Assembly (NCBI GenBank): GCA_910577785.1
Contig: CAJTNT010000003.1
Coordinates: 428-64,427 of the forward strand
Source: an uncultured Lachnospiraceae bacterium
GTDB lineage: Bacteria > Bacillota > Clostridia > Lachnospirales > Lachnospiraceae
DNA: 64,000 nt
Reading direction: 5' to 3'
Position 1 is the stretch's first letter; every line of letters starts with the position of its first letter. The position numbers and the translations under genes were made by a program. This document shows, piece by piece, positions 17,205 through 25,825 of this stretch. Under the pieces are notes generated by a model. The model made no database searches. It saw only the letters and a program-made list of their open reading frames with translations, and was not told the DNA's origin.

Positions 17205-18974
17205 ATGCAGAAAATAATTGATATCATCAGCCAGGAAGTGAGGGAAGCTTTCGAGGCCAACGGCTATGATGGGAAATATGGCAAGGTAACCCTTTCGAAC
17301 CGCCCAGATCTCTGCGAGTATCAGTGCAATGGCGCCTTAGCGGCGGCAAAGGAGTACCGCTGCGCGCCGTTTATGATTTCAGACAAAATAGCGGAGAGCT
17401 TACAAGGCAATCACATGTTCGTATCAGTAGAGTCCGTGAAGCCGGGCTTCTTGAACCTGACGTTAAGCCCGCATTACCTGGCGGGATATCTGCAGGAAAT
17501 GGACAGGGACAGGGAACGCTTAGGCTGTGAGAAAAGCGAGAATCCCCGGACAGTCATGATTGATTACGGCGGCCCAAACGTGGCCAAGCCCCTTCATGTC
17601 GGGCATCTGCGCTCCGCGATTATCGGCGAGAGCATAAAACGGCTGGGCAAGTTTATGGGCCACCATATGATTGGCGACGTGCATCTGGGGGACTGGGGCC
17701 TGCAGATGGGGCTGATTATTTCAGAATTGAAGGAGCGCAAGCCAGATCTGGTGTACTTTGATGCGCATTACCAGGGAGCATACCCTGTGGAGCCGCCGTT
17801 TACGATTGGCGAGCTGGAAGAGATCTATCCCTCCGCCAGCGCGAAGTCCAAGGAGGACGCTGCCTTCAAGGAAGACGCCATGCAGGCCACATATGAGCTG
17901 CAGCATGGGAGGGCAGGCTATCAGGCGCTGCTTGGCCATATCCTGAATGTCTCGGTCAATGACTTAAAGCGCAACTACAAGAACCTCAATGTCTCCTTCG
18001 AGCTATGGAAGGGGGAGTCAGACGCCCAGCCTTATATCCCGGCTATGGTGCAGAAGATGAAGGACGATGGCTTTGCCTATCTCAGTGATGGCGCATTGGT
18101 CGTAGATGTGAAGGAGGATACGGATACCAAGGAGGTTCCGCCCTGCATGATCTTAAAGTCCGATGGCGCGTCCCTCTACAATACCACGGATTTGGCCACG
18201 ATTGTATGGCGGATGGAGGATTACCACCCAGATGCCATTATCTATGTGGTAGACAAGCGGCAGGAGCTCTATTTTACCCAGGTATTCCGCTGTGCCAGGA
18301 GAACCGGCCTTGTAGGGCCGGAAACAGAGCTGAAATTTTTGGGTTTCGGCACCATGAACGGCAAGGACGGCAAGCCTTTCAAGACCCGCGAGGGCGGCGT
18401 GATGCGCTTGGAGTATCTGGTGTCCGGCATCAATGAGGAAATGTACAAGAAGATTACAGACAACCATACCGTAGATGAGGCGGAGGCCAGGGAAACAGCC
18501 AAAACGGTAGCCCTCTCCGCCATTAAATATGGGGATTTGTCCAACCAGGCGTCAAAAGACTATATTTTCGACATTGACCGTTTTACTTCCTTTGAAGGGA
18601 ATACGGGGCCTTATATCCTCTATACCATAGTAAGGATTAAGTCCATCCTCAAAAAATACCAGGCAGAAAAAACCCTGCCGGAGGGCGCAGGGATCCTTCC
18701 CGCCCGCTCGGACAGTGAAAAAGCGCTGATGTTGGAAATCAGTAAGTTTAACGGCGTAATGGAGAGCGCCTATGAAGAAATGGCTCCGCACAAGGTATGC
18801 GCATATATTTATGACCTGGCGAATGCCTTTAACCATTTTTATCATGAGACGAAGATCATGGCCGAGCCGGATCCCATGCAGCAGGCAGGTTACATCAAGC
18901 TGTTAGGGCTGACGAAAAAAGCCCTGGAAATCTGCATTGACATCTTGGGGTTTGAAGCGCCGGAGCGGATGTAA
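17205..18974 (+). CDS. argS: Arginyl-tRNA synthetase
   Basis: A 589-residue class I aminoacyl-tRNA synthetase. It has the ArgRS N-terminal Add-1 domain, the HIGH motif as HVGHLRSAIIGE in the stretch beginning PNVAKPLHVGHLRS (about residue 128), and the C-terminal anticodon-binding DALR domain (YDLANAFNHFYHETKIM). A lysine-containing KMSKS-like loop is not obvious; GKPFKTREGGVMRL occupies the place where many ArgRS have a modified signature. Length fits the family. AAAGGAG precedes ATG 17205. Confidence 0.96.
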   Translation: MQKIIDIISQEVREAFEANGYDGKYGKVTLSNRPDLCEYQCNGALAAAKEYRCAPFMISDKIAESLQGNHMFVSVESVKPGFLNLTLSPHYLAGYLQEMDRDRERLGCEKSENPRTVMIDYGGPNVAKPLHVGHLRSAIIGESIKRLGKFMGHHMIGDVHLGDWGLQMGLIISELKERKPDLVYFDAHYQGAYPVEPPFTIGELEEIYPSASAKSKEDAAFKEDAMQATYELQHGRAGYQALLGHILNVSVNDLKRNYKNLNVSFELWKGESDAQPYIPAMVQKMKDDGFAYLSDGALVVDVKEDTDTKEVPPCMILKSDGASLYNTTDLATIVWRMEDYHPDAIIYVVDKRQELYFTQVFRCARRTGLVGPETELKFLGFGTMNGKDGKPFKTREGGVMRLEYLVSGINEEMYKKITDNHTVDEAEARETAKTVALSAIKYGDLSNQASKDYIFDIDRFTSFEGNTGPYILYTIVRIKSILKKYQAEKTLPEGAGILPARSDSEKALMLEISKFNGVMESAYEEMAPHKVCAYIYDLANAFNHFYHETKIMAEPDPMQQAGYIKLLGLTKKALEICIDILGFEAPERM

Positions 18975-18995
18975 TCGCAAAAGATACAGGAATGC

Positions 18996-19025
18996 TTGAC
19001 GGTTTCAAGCGAGAAAACTTACCAT
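18996..19025 (+). promoter_or_regulatory. Possible promoter for the sugar kinase-tex pair
   Basis: TTGACG (18996-19001), an 18-bp spacer and TACCAT (19020-19025). The -35 lies inside a small hairpin, GCTTGA/TCAAGC (18995-19010), which might be an operator or attenuate read-through from argS. Confidence 0.4.
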
Positions 19026-19073
19026 ACTTATAAATGATATTGCAAGAATATTATGAATCAGGAGGATAAGAAC

Positions 19074-20036
19074 ATGGCAAAATATGATGTCACAGCATTG
19101 GGGGAATTATTGATTGACTTTACTTATACGGGAGAATCCGAGCAGGGAAATTCCCTTCTGGAGGCAAATCCTGGGGGGGCGCCCTGCAATGTGCTTGCCC
19201 TTTTGAACAAGTGCGGCAGGAAGACGAATTTCATTGGCAAGGTGGGGGAAGACCAGTTTGGCTATCTGCTGCGCGATACGTTAGAGGACTTAAAGATTGG
19301 CACGGAAGGGCTGTGTTTTGACCCGGAGGTGAAGACAACGCTGGCCTTTGTAAAGACCTTTGAGAATGGGGACCGTGATTTTGCATTTTACCGCAACCCA
19401 GGGGCAGATATGATGCTGACGGAGGAGGAAGTGGACGTAGCGCAGATTAAGGATAGCCGCATCTTCCATTTTGGCACGCTTTCCATGACCCATGAAGGCG
19501 TGTGCAAAGCCACGGAGAAGGCAATCCAGGCGGCCAAGGAGCATGGGGTGCTGATTTCTTTTGACCCAAACCTGCGGGTTCCCCTGTGGAAGGATCTTAA
19601 GAGAGCCAAGGAGAAGATGGAATATGGCTTGAGCGTGTGCGATGTGTGCAAGATATCAGAAGAGGAAGTGGAGTTCCTGACCGGGGAGAAGGATATTGAA
19701 AAAGGCGCGGCCATCCTGCGGGAGAAGTTCCCAGTCAAGCTGTTCCAGGTAACGGCAGGGGCAGAGGGGAGCTATGCGTTTTATAAGGAGCTGATGGTCT
19801 ATAAGCCCAGCTTCAAGCTTGGCGGGACGATTGAGACGACCGGGGCAGGGGATACGTTCTGCGGCAGTATCCTCCATGGGCTGCTGGAGCGGGACATTGA
19901 CAGCCTGACGGAACAGGATCTGGAGCAGATGCTGACATTTGCCAATGCAGCAGCTTACCTGGTAACCACCAAGAAGGGGGCAATCCGTTCTATGCCGGAA
20001 ATGGAAGAAGTGCGGAAGGTGATAGAAGGGAACTAG
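19074..20036 (+). CDS. PfkB-family carbohydrate kinase (fructokinase-like)
   Basis: The 320-residue ribokinase-fold kinase phosphorylates a sugar with ATP. It has the first PfkB signature region (NPGGAPCNVLALLNKCGRK, about residues 34-52) and the second signature with the catalytic base, TTGAGDTFCGSILHGLLE (about residues 257-274). Overall form and length match bacterial fructokinases (ScrK-like), but the substrate is not proven. ATG 19074 follows AGGAGGATAAG. The next gene, tex, starts 49 nt downstream after a local duplication. Confidence 0.9.
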   Translation: MAKYDVTALGELLIDFTYTGESEQGNSLLEANPGGAPCNVLALLNKCGRKTNFIGKVGEDQFGYLLRDTLEDLKIGTEGLCFDPEVKTTLAFVKTFENGDRDFAFYRNPGADMMLTEEEVDVAQIKDSRIFHFGTLSMTHEGVCKATEKAIQAAKEHGVLISFDPNLRVPLWKDLKRAKEKMEYGLSVCDVCKISEEEVEFLTGEKDIEKGAAILREKFPVKLFQVTAGAEGSYAFYKELMVYKPSFKLGGTIETTGAGDTFCGSILHGLLERDIDSLTEQDLEQMLTFANAAAYLVTTKKGAIRSMPEMEEVRKVIEGN

Positions 20037-20102
20037 AAATCCGTATGGATAGGATTGCAGAGATAGAAGGGAATTAGAGATTTGTATGGATATAATCGCA
20101 AA
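20021..20102 (+). repeat. 41-bp imperfect tandem duplication at the pfkB-tex junction
   Basis: Bases 20021-20061 and 20062-20102 are direct repeats with 8 differences in 41 positions. Unit 1 carries the last codons and stop of the sugar kinase; unit 2 carries the translation start of tex. Each unit contains GATAGAAGGGAA (a weak ribosome site) and GTATGGATA, so a vestigial second start (ATG 20045) lies upstream of the tex start. Confidence 0.8.
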
Positions 20103-22227
20103 ATTAGCAAAGGAGCTGCAGATACGTGTACAGCAGGCAGAAGCTGCCGTAACGCTAATTGATGAAGGGAATACGATTCCCTTTATCGCTAGATACCGTA
20201 AGGAGGCTACAGGCGCCCTCAATGATGAGGTACTGCGGAATTTATCGGAGCGCCTGACGTATTTGCGGAATTTAGAGGAGAAAAAGGAACAGGTGCTGGC
20301 CAGTATTGAAGAACAGGACAAGCTGACCGAGGAACTGCGCCAGCAGATCCTGGCGGCAGAGACGCTGGTGGCGGTTGAGGATTTATACCGCCCCTACCGC
20401 CCCAAGCGGCGTACCCGCGCCACGATTGCCAAGGAAAAGGGCTTGGAGCCACTGGCGAATCTTATCCTGCTGCAGATGACAGACAGGAGCCTGGAAACAG
20501 AGGCGCAGGCCTTCCTTGACAGTGAGAAGGGTGTGGACACGGCAGAAGACGCGATTGCAGGGGCGAAGGATATTCTGGCTGAAATGATTTCGGATGAAGC
20601 CAATTACCGTACATATATCCGCGAACAGACTCTGCGCACAGGCGCCATTGTTTCCACCGCCAAGGATCCGGAGGCAGAATCCGTCTATGAGATGTACTAT
20701 GATTTTGAAGATAAGCTGGCCAAGCTGGCTGGATACCGCGTCCTGGCGCTGAACCGGGGGGAAGCGGAGAAAATCCTTACCATTAAAGTAGAGGCTCCGA
20801 CGGAGCAGATCTTGCAATATCTGGAGAAAAAGGTTATTACCCGGAATAACCCATATACCACGCCCGTCTTGAAAGAGGTTGCCGAAGACAGTTACAAGCG
20901 GCTGATTGCCCCGGCTATCGAGCGTGAAATCCGCAATGAACTGACAGAGAAGGCAGAGGATGGTGCGATCCGCGTATTTGGCAAGAACCTGGAACAGCTG
21001 CTGATGCAGCCCCCGATTGCCGGGCGGGTAGTCTTGGGCTGGGATCCGGCTTTCCGCACGGGCTGCAAGCTGGCTGTCGTAGACCCGACAGGGAAGGTGC
21101 TGGACACGACCGTCATCTACCCGACTGCCCCGCAGAACAAGGTAGAGGCTTCCAAAGCCACTTTGAAAAAACTCATCCACAAATATGGCATTTCTCTGAT
21201 TTCTGTTGGCAATGGGACGGCTTCGCGGGAGTCGGAGCAGATTCTGGTGGATTTGCTCCGGGAAATTCCAGAACCGATACAGTATGTGATTGTAAATGAA
21301 GCCGGGGCTTCGGTCTATTCTGCCAGCAAGTTGGCCACAGAGGAATTCCCAGAGTTTGACGTTGGGCAGAGAAGCGCGGCCTCCATAGCCCGGCGGCTGC
21401 AGGATCCGCTGGCGGAGCTGGTGAAGATTGACCCCAAGTCTATCGGCGTGGGGCAGTACCAGCATGATATGAACCAGAAGAAGCTTAGCAATGCCCTGGG
21501 GGGCGTTGTGGAAGACTGCGTAAATAAAGTAGGCGTGGATCTGAACACGGCCTCCGCCTCCCTGTTGGGCTATATTTCCGGGATTACAAAGACAATTGCT
21601 AAGAATATTGTCGCTTACCGGGAAGCAAACGGGCGCTTCCTGACCCGCGCCCAGCTGCTCCAGGTGGCCAAGCTAGGGCCAAAGGCTTATGAGCAGTGCG
21701 CAGGGTTTATGCGCATTTTGGATGGTGAGAATCCCTTAGACGGCACCAGCGTCCATCCGGAAAGCTATGGGGCGGCGCTGAAGCTGTTGGAGCGGCTTGG
21801 CTGCAGCCCTGCGGATATCCGCGGCGGGAGGCTGGCGGGGATATCAAAGAAGATTTCTGATTATAGGAAGCTGGCGGAAGAGCTTGGCGTGGGGGAGATG
21901 ACCCTGCAGGATATTGTAAAGGAGCTGGAGAAGCCGGCCAGGGATCCGAGGGACGAGATGCCCAAGCCTATCCTGCGGACGGATGTACTGGAAATGAAGG
22001 ATCTGACGCCAGGAATGATTTTGAAGGGGACGGTGCGCAATGTCATTGATTTTGGCGCATTTGTGGATATCGGGGTGCATCAGGATGGGCTAGTGCATAT
22101 TTCCCAGATATCAGAACGGTATATCAAGCATCCGCTGGAAGCGGTGAGCGTGGGGGATATCGTGGAAGTGAAAGTCCTGAGTGTGGATTTGCAGAAGAAG
22201 AGGATACAGCTTACGATGAAGAGATAG
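20086..22227 (+). CDS. tex: Tex family RNA-binding protein
   Basis: A 713-residue Tex protein (YhgF/Tex), an RNA-binding factor linked to transcription accessory roles and stress resistance. Order: Tex N-terminal helical domain (TIPFIARYRKEATGALNDEV near residue 30), YqgF/RNase H-like domain (VLGWDPAFRTGCKLAVVD near 322), helix-hairpin-helix region (FLTRAQLLQVAKLGPKAYEQ), and a C-terminal S1 domain (RNVIDFGAFVDIGVHQDGLVHISQ). ATG 20086 lies after GGGAATTAG, a weak ribosome site within a 41-bp duplicated unit. Length is slightly below the common 720-770. Confidence 0.95.
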   Translation: MDIIAKLAKELQIRVQQAEAAVTLIDEGNTIPFIARYRKEATGALNDEVLRNLSERLTYLRNLEEKKEQVLASIEEQDKLTEELRQQILAAETLVAVEDLYRPYRPKRRTRATIAKEKGLEPLANLILLQMTDRSLETEAQAFLDSEKGVDTAEDAIAGAKDILAEMISDEANYRTYIREQTLRTGAIVSTAKDPEAESVYEMYYDFEDKLAKLAGYRVLALNRGEAEKILTIKVEAPTEQILQYLEKKVITRNNPYTTPVLKEVAEDSYKRLIAPAIEREIRNELTEKAEDGAIRVFGKNLEQLLMQPPIAGRVVLGWDPAFRTGCKLAVVDPTGKVLDTTVIYPTAPQNKVEASKATLKKLIHKYGISLISVGNGTASRESEQILVDLLREIPEPIQYVIVNEAGASVYSASKLATEEFPEFDVGQRSAASIARRLQDPLAELVKIDPKSIGVGQYQHDMNQKKLSNALGGVVEDCVNKVGVDLNTASASLLGYISGITKTIAKNIVAYREANGRFLTRAQLLQVAKLGPKAYEQCAGFMRILDGENPLDGTSVHPESYGAALKLLERLGCSPADIRGGRLAGISKKISDYRKLAEELGVGEMTLQDIVKELEKPARDPRDEMPKPILRTDVLEMKDLTPGMILKGTVRNVIDFGAFVDIGVHQDGLVHISQISERYIKHPLEAVSVGDIVEVKVLSVDLQKKRIQLTMKR

Positions 22228-22317
22228 CTTATGATGCATTAATGAAGCGTGAAAGCAGATGCAACGGATTGTTGCTTGCATATTTCGGGAGAAAATGATA
22301 GATTTTAAGCAGAAAAA

Positions 22318-22370
22318 CAGCAGCAGCTAAGGAAGCAATGCAACCTGGTCGCTGCTGTAGCTGTCCTTAG
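22318..22370 (+). ncRNA. Structured leader with alternative stems (candidate)
   Basis: CAGCAGC (22318-22324) can pair with GCTGCTG (22351-22357), while CTAAGGA (22327-22333) can pair with TCCTTAG (22364-22370). The two stems interleave, so they form either a pseudoknot or mutually exclusive folds, as in attenuators. It lies about 40 nt before the XRE regulator gene. No known RNA family is recognised. Confidence 0.3.
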
Positions 22371-22412
22371 AAATGATAGAGGAAGGATAAGAAAAGTAGG
22401 AGGGCCAGGAAT

Positions 22413-23543
22413 ATGCACAATTTATTTCCGCGAGTAATGAGAAAAGTAAGCATTGGGAAAGAGGAAGGAGTGGGGCGGATGCTGGAGAAGGAGCCGAACC
22501 GTAAGATGGTGGAAGATGATTTTCAGAAGGAAAATAAGGCAGAGAAGGCAGGGGGCGTTTTTGTGAATCCAGAGTTTCAGAGCATAGGAGGGAAAATCAG
22601 GATTGGGCGGGAAAGGGAACACCTGACACAGGCAGAACTGGCACAGAAGCTTTCGGTTACTCGCCAGGCAGTATCAAATTGGGAACGTGATAAGACGTTG
22701 CCGGATATCTATATGATACGGGAAATAGCGGAAATATTTGGGCTGACTTTGGATGAATTTATGGAGGGGGCAAAAAAACCATCGGTTACGATGCCCAAAA
22801 CGCCATCCTATCTTTTGGCAGGTACTTGTGCGGCCATCCTGTTCCAGCTGGCTGCTGGAGGGATGGCACAGAGCCTGTCGATGGAAATGATGGCGGAATT
22901 AATCGTTATGGATATCATAGTTGGCATTTTTATCCAGCTTTTTCTGCACCTTTATTTTTCCAATGCCATCAAATCGAATAATTTTTCGATGATTGCCGGG
23001 TATGACAGCAGGGTGGAATACCGTGTGGAAGAGGTGAAGAAGGTATTGGTGCAGATAGACTGCCATGTAGGCTGTGTCTCTTTTGGGACAGTATTTCTAA
23101 TGGGCTCCTGCTTGCTGTTGGAGGAGCCGGTCAGTGAAATGGTGGCCATAGGGCTGATTTTTTTCTATTGTGTGGATCTGATGGTGATGCTGCTGCTGAT
23201 TAATTACCGCAGCCTGGAAAAGACGTTGGTGAAGGAGCAGGATCAGAAGGTCGCAAAGGCAGGCTATGTTTCGTTGTTTTGGTTTGTGGCCTGGATGACC
23301 CTGTTTTTGCTGCTGAGCTTCCTTCGCTTTGAACTGAGGCAGATTGTAAATAATACCCCGCAGGCTTTTGGCTATATAGGCTGGCTGGCGCTATTCCTAG
23401 CCATTACGCTGATCGGCCTTTTCTATGAGCAGTGGCGCGCGAAAAAAGAAGTGGAACGGAAGGGCAGCTACAGGCCTGGAAAATGCCTTCTGGCCTGTAC
23501 GGTATTGTCTGCAGCTGTCACAGCCGGAATGATTTTGGCATGA
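22413..23543 (+). CDS. XRE-type membrane-associated transcriptional regulator
   Basis: A 376-residue protein. After a charged N-terminal extension of about 60 residues comes a Cro/CI-type helix-turn-helix (IRIGREREHLTQAELAQKLS and TRQAVSNWERDKTLPD, about residues 63-99). The C-terminal half holds about seven hydrophobic segments from residue 133 on. XRE regulators with a membrane C-terminus are common in Clostridia and may sense membrane state. ATG 22413 follows AGGAGGG. The 5' extension is longer than usual; in-frame ATGs at 22437, 22479 and 22506 are possible starts, but they have weaker ribosome sites. Targets unknown. Confidence 0.8.
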   Translation: MHNLFPRVMRKVSIGKEEGVGRMLEKEPNRKMVEDDFQKENKAEKAGGVFVNPEFQSIGGKIRIGREREHLTQAELAQKLSVTRQAVSNWERDKTLPDIYMIREIAEIFGLTLDEFMEGAKKPSVTMPKTPSYLLAGTCAAILFQLAAGGMAQSLSMEMMAELIVMDIIVGIFIQLFLHLYFSNAIKSNNFSMIAGYDSRVEYRVEEVKKVLVQIDCHVGCVSFGTVFLMGSCLLLEEPVSEMVAIGLIFFYCVDLMVMLLLINYRSLEKTLVKEQDQKVAKAGYVSLFWFVAWMTLFLLLSFLRFELRQIVNNTPQAFGYIGWLALFLAITLIGLFYEQWRAKKEVERKGSYRPGKCLLACTVLSAAVTAGMILA

Positions 23544-23676
23544 TTTTTAGCGGTTCGCATGGCCGTTGAAACATCAATTATATATCTCGCAGGATGTATA
23601 GTTTCCAGAAAAATAGGCATGCTATTCCCGACAGGCATGGCATTGCCTGATTTCGATGAAGGAAAGGAGTTCCCCC

Positions 23677-23862
23677 ATGAACCAGATTTCAGAAAAAGAA
23701 CTGTCCGCTTTAAACGACCTGCTGTCTGGCGAGGAGCTTTTGATCAAGAAGTTCCAGGTATTAGCAGACAATTGCACAGATTCCGAAGTAAAGGCAAAGT
23801 TTACAGAGATTTCCAATGAGCACAAGGAGCATTTCCGTTCCCTATATTCCCAGCTCAGCTAA
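23677..23862 (+). CDS. Small CotF-like spore coat protein, 61 residues
   Basis: A short helical protein (SALNDLLSGEELLIKKFQVL, then EISNEHKEHFRSLYSQL) with the two-helix, metal-less ferritin-like pattern seen in Coat_F-type spore coat proteins of Clostridia. ATG 23677 follows AAGGAG with 7-nt spacing. The next gene, 46 nt downstream, is a clearer CotF homologue, which supports the call. Another open frame overlapping from 23559 lacks a ribosome site. Confidence 0.7.
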   Translation: MNQISEKELSALNDLLSGEELLIKKFQVLADNCTDSEVKAKFTEISNEHKEHFRSLYSQLS

Positions 23863-23908
23863 TTCGCAGGCCAAAAATAAGAACGAAGCACACAGAATGG
23901 AGGGCAAT

Positions 23909-24181
23909 ATGCAGCAGTCATTTTACTCAGAAAAAGAGATGTTTGCGGATGCGCTGACCGCAGAAAAATCAGCCACAACCTTGTACAATACTTTTTCCAA
24001 TGAATGCGTCCATGCAAACGTAAGGAATGCCATCCTCGACTGTCTGGAAAAAGAGCATAATATCCAGAATGAGGTATTCAACATGATGCACGACAGGGGG
24101 TACTATCCCACGCCTTCTGCCGAAATGCAGAAAGTAGATGAGGCAAAGCAGAAATTTGGGCAGTGCATGCAGAGTTTCTAA
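23909..24181 (+). CDS. CotF-family spore coat protein
   Basis: A 90-residue member of the Coat_F family: YSEKEMFADALTAEKSATTL, then NTFSNECVHANVRNAILDCL and LEKEHNIQNEVFNMMHDRGY, ending in the Tyr/Pro-rich tail YYPTPSAEMQKV. These are the conserved helices of CotF-like coat proteins of spore-formers. ATG 23909 follows GGAGG by 5 nt; upstream in-frame ATGs have no ribosome site. It forms a pair with the small coat gene before it and ends ahead of a strong terminator. Confidence 0.85.
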   Translation: MQQSFYSEKEMFADALTAEKSATTLYNTFSNECVHANVRNAILDCLEKEHNIQNEVFNMMHDRGYYPTPSAEMQKVDEAKQKFGQCMQSF

Positions 24182-24255
24182 AGGGAAGCTGTTGGTAACG
24201 CTTCCGTACCTTTCCATTTGCTGCTTGAATCGTTGCAGCTATTTCTCTTAACAAA

Positions 24256-24302
24256 AAAGTAGGGCGCCAGAGGGCTTAGGGCTTTCTGGCGCCCTACTTT
24301 TA
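24256..24302 (+). terminator. Strong rho-independent terminator after coat genes
   Basis: AAAGTAGGGCGCCAGA (24256-24271) pairs with TCTGGCGCCCTACTTT (24285-24300), closing a 13-nt loop. The A and T flanks make it work in both directions. Confidence 0.9.
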
Positions 24303-24414
24303 TTATTATGGGCATTCCTGGATCGTCAACCGTAGCGTGTTTGCCATTCGCAGAACAAGAAAAGGTGTTTTATTTTTGCCAATTATATGATATGGTAATA
24401 GTTGTTCCATAAAA

Positions 24415-24442
24415 TTGGAAAATTTTTCCATTAATTTATAAT
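24415..24442 (+). promoter_or_regulatory. Promoter of the IbrA/IbrB-like pair
   Basis: TTGGAA (24415-24420), a 16-bp spacer and a perfect TATAAT (24437-24442), about 30 nt before the first start codon. The region just upstream is AT-rich. Confidence 0.6.
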
Positions 24443-24475
24443 GGGCATTGTCCGCATTTACAGAGGAGTGATGAA

Positions 24476-25825
24476 TTGGAAAGTACAAACAAAAAATCAG
24501 CCAATATGGTCAAAGAGTACCAAAGCCAGGACGTCTATGAGGCCCTGCAGGAGAGGTTCCATTTTCTGTTCCAGGAATTTGAGAATATTTACATATCCTT
24601 CAGTGGCGGCAAGGACAGCGGCCTGCTTTTGAATCTGCTGTTAGATTTCCGTGACGAGTATTACCCTAGCCGTTCCATCGGCCTTTTCCACCAGGATTTT
24701 GAGGCGCAGTATACCGTGACAACAGAATATGTGGAGCGTACCTTCCAGCGCCTGCAGGGTAAGGTAGAACCTTACTGGGTCTGCCTGCCTATGGCCACCC
24801 GTACGGCGCTGAGCAGTTACGAGATGTATTGGTATCCCTGGGACGATACGAAAAAGGAAATCTGGGTGCGTCCCATGCCCGAATACCCTTATGTGATCAA
24901 TATGGATAATCCCTTCACCCATTACCGTTACCGCATGCCGCAGGAAGACCTGGCAAAGCAGTTCAGCCGTTTTTACCGCGAGACGCATGGGAAGAAAAGC
25001 ACGGTCTGCCTGCTGGGGATGCGGGCAGAAGAATCCCTGCAGCGCTACAGCGGCTTTGTCAACAAGAAATATGGCTATCAAGGCGAATGCTGGATATCGA
25101 AGCAGTTCAAGGATGTGTGGTGCGCCTCCCCGCTTTATGACTGGCAGAACAGCGACGTATGGGCGGCCAATTATAAATTTGGCTACGATTATAATAAACT
25201 GTACGATTTATACTATATGGCAGGCCTGAAGCCAAGCCAGATGCGGGTGGCTTCGCCCTTCAACGACTATGCCAAGGACAGCCTCAACCTATACCGGGTG
25301 ATTGACCCGGAAATCTGGACAAAGCTGGTGGGCAGGGTGCAGGGCGCCAATTTTGCCGCTGTCTATTCCCGTACTAAGGCAATGGGCTACCGGAGCATCA
25401 AGCTGCCAGAAGGCCATACCTGGGAGTCTTATACCAAGTTCCTGCTGGACACGCTGCCAGTAAAGCTTCGCAATAATTATGTCAGGAAATTCCGCACATC
25501 CATGAGGTTCTGGCACGAGACAGGCGGGGGACTGCCGGAGGAAACCATCCAGGAGCTGATTGACCATGGCTACCAGATCCAGCGGAACGGGGTGTCGAAT
25601 TATACGATTAATAAGAACTCAAGGATTATCTTCACCGGGAAGATTCCGGACGACACGGATGATATCAAGTCTACAAAGGATATTCCGAGCTGGAAGCGCA
25701 TGTGTTACTGCATCCTGAAAAATGACCATATCTGCAGGTTTATGGGATTTGGCCTGTCGAGGAAGGAGCAGGAGCAGATTGAGGCGATACGGAGAAAATA
25801 CGGAGGATTTGCAAATGAAAAATAG
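24476..25825 (+). CDS. IbrA-like PAPS-reductase-family protein (DUF3440)
   Basis: A 449-residue PP-loop protein with the ATP-pyrophosphatase signature ISFSGGKDSGLLLNLLLD (about residues 41-58) and, further on, MRAEESLQRYSG, typical of the PAPS reductase family. The C-terminal part (DUF3440) has many Trp/Tyr residues. The arrangement with a ParB-like gene matches the E. coli pair IbrA/IbrB, named as regulators of immunoglobulin-binding proteins; related PP-loop enzymes take part in DNA phosphorothioation (DndC), but no dnd genes are adjacent. TTG 24476 is chosen because GAGGAG precedes it by 7-8 nt. The biochemical reaction is unknown. Confidence 0.82.
   Translation: MESTNKKSANMVKEYQSQDVYEALQERFHFLFQEFENIYISFSGGKDSGLLLNLLLDFRDEYYPSRSIGLFHQDFEAQYTVTTEYVERTFQRLQGKVEPYWVCLPMATRTALSSYEMYWYPWDDTKKEIWVRPMPEYPYVINMDNPFTHYRYRMPQEDLAKQFSRFYRETHGKKSTVCLLGMRAEESLQRYSGFVNKKYGYQGECWISKQFKDVWCASPLYDWQNSDVWAANYKFGYDYNKLYDLYYMAGLKPSQMRVASPFNDYAKDSLNLYRVIDPEIWTKLVGRVQGANFAAVYSRTKAMGYRSIKLPEGHTWESYTKFLLDTLPVKLRNNYVRKFRTSMRFWHETGGGLPEETIQELIDHGYQIQRNGVSNYTINKNSRIIFTGKIPDDTDDIKSTKDIPSWKRMCYCILKNDHICRFMGFGLSRKEQEQIEAIRRKYGGFANEK

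Noticed and set aside
23559..23819. 86-codon frame overlapping the small coat protein gene
   Set aside because: It has no ribosome site and is out of frame with the CotF-like gene, which has a well-placed AAGGAG.
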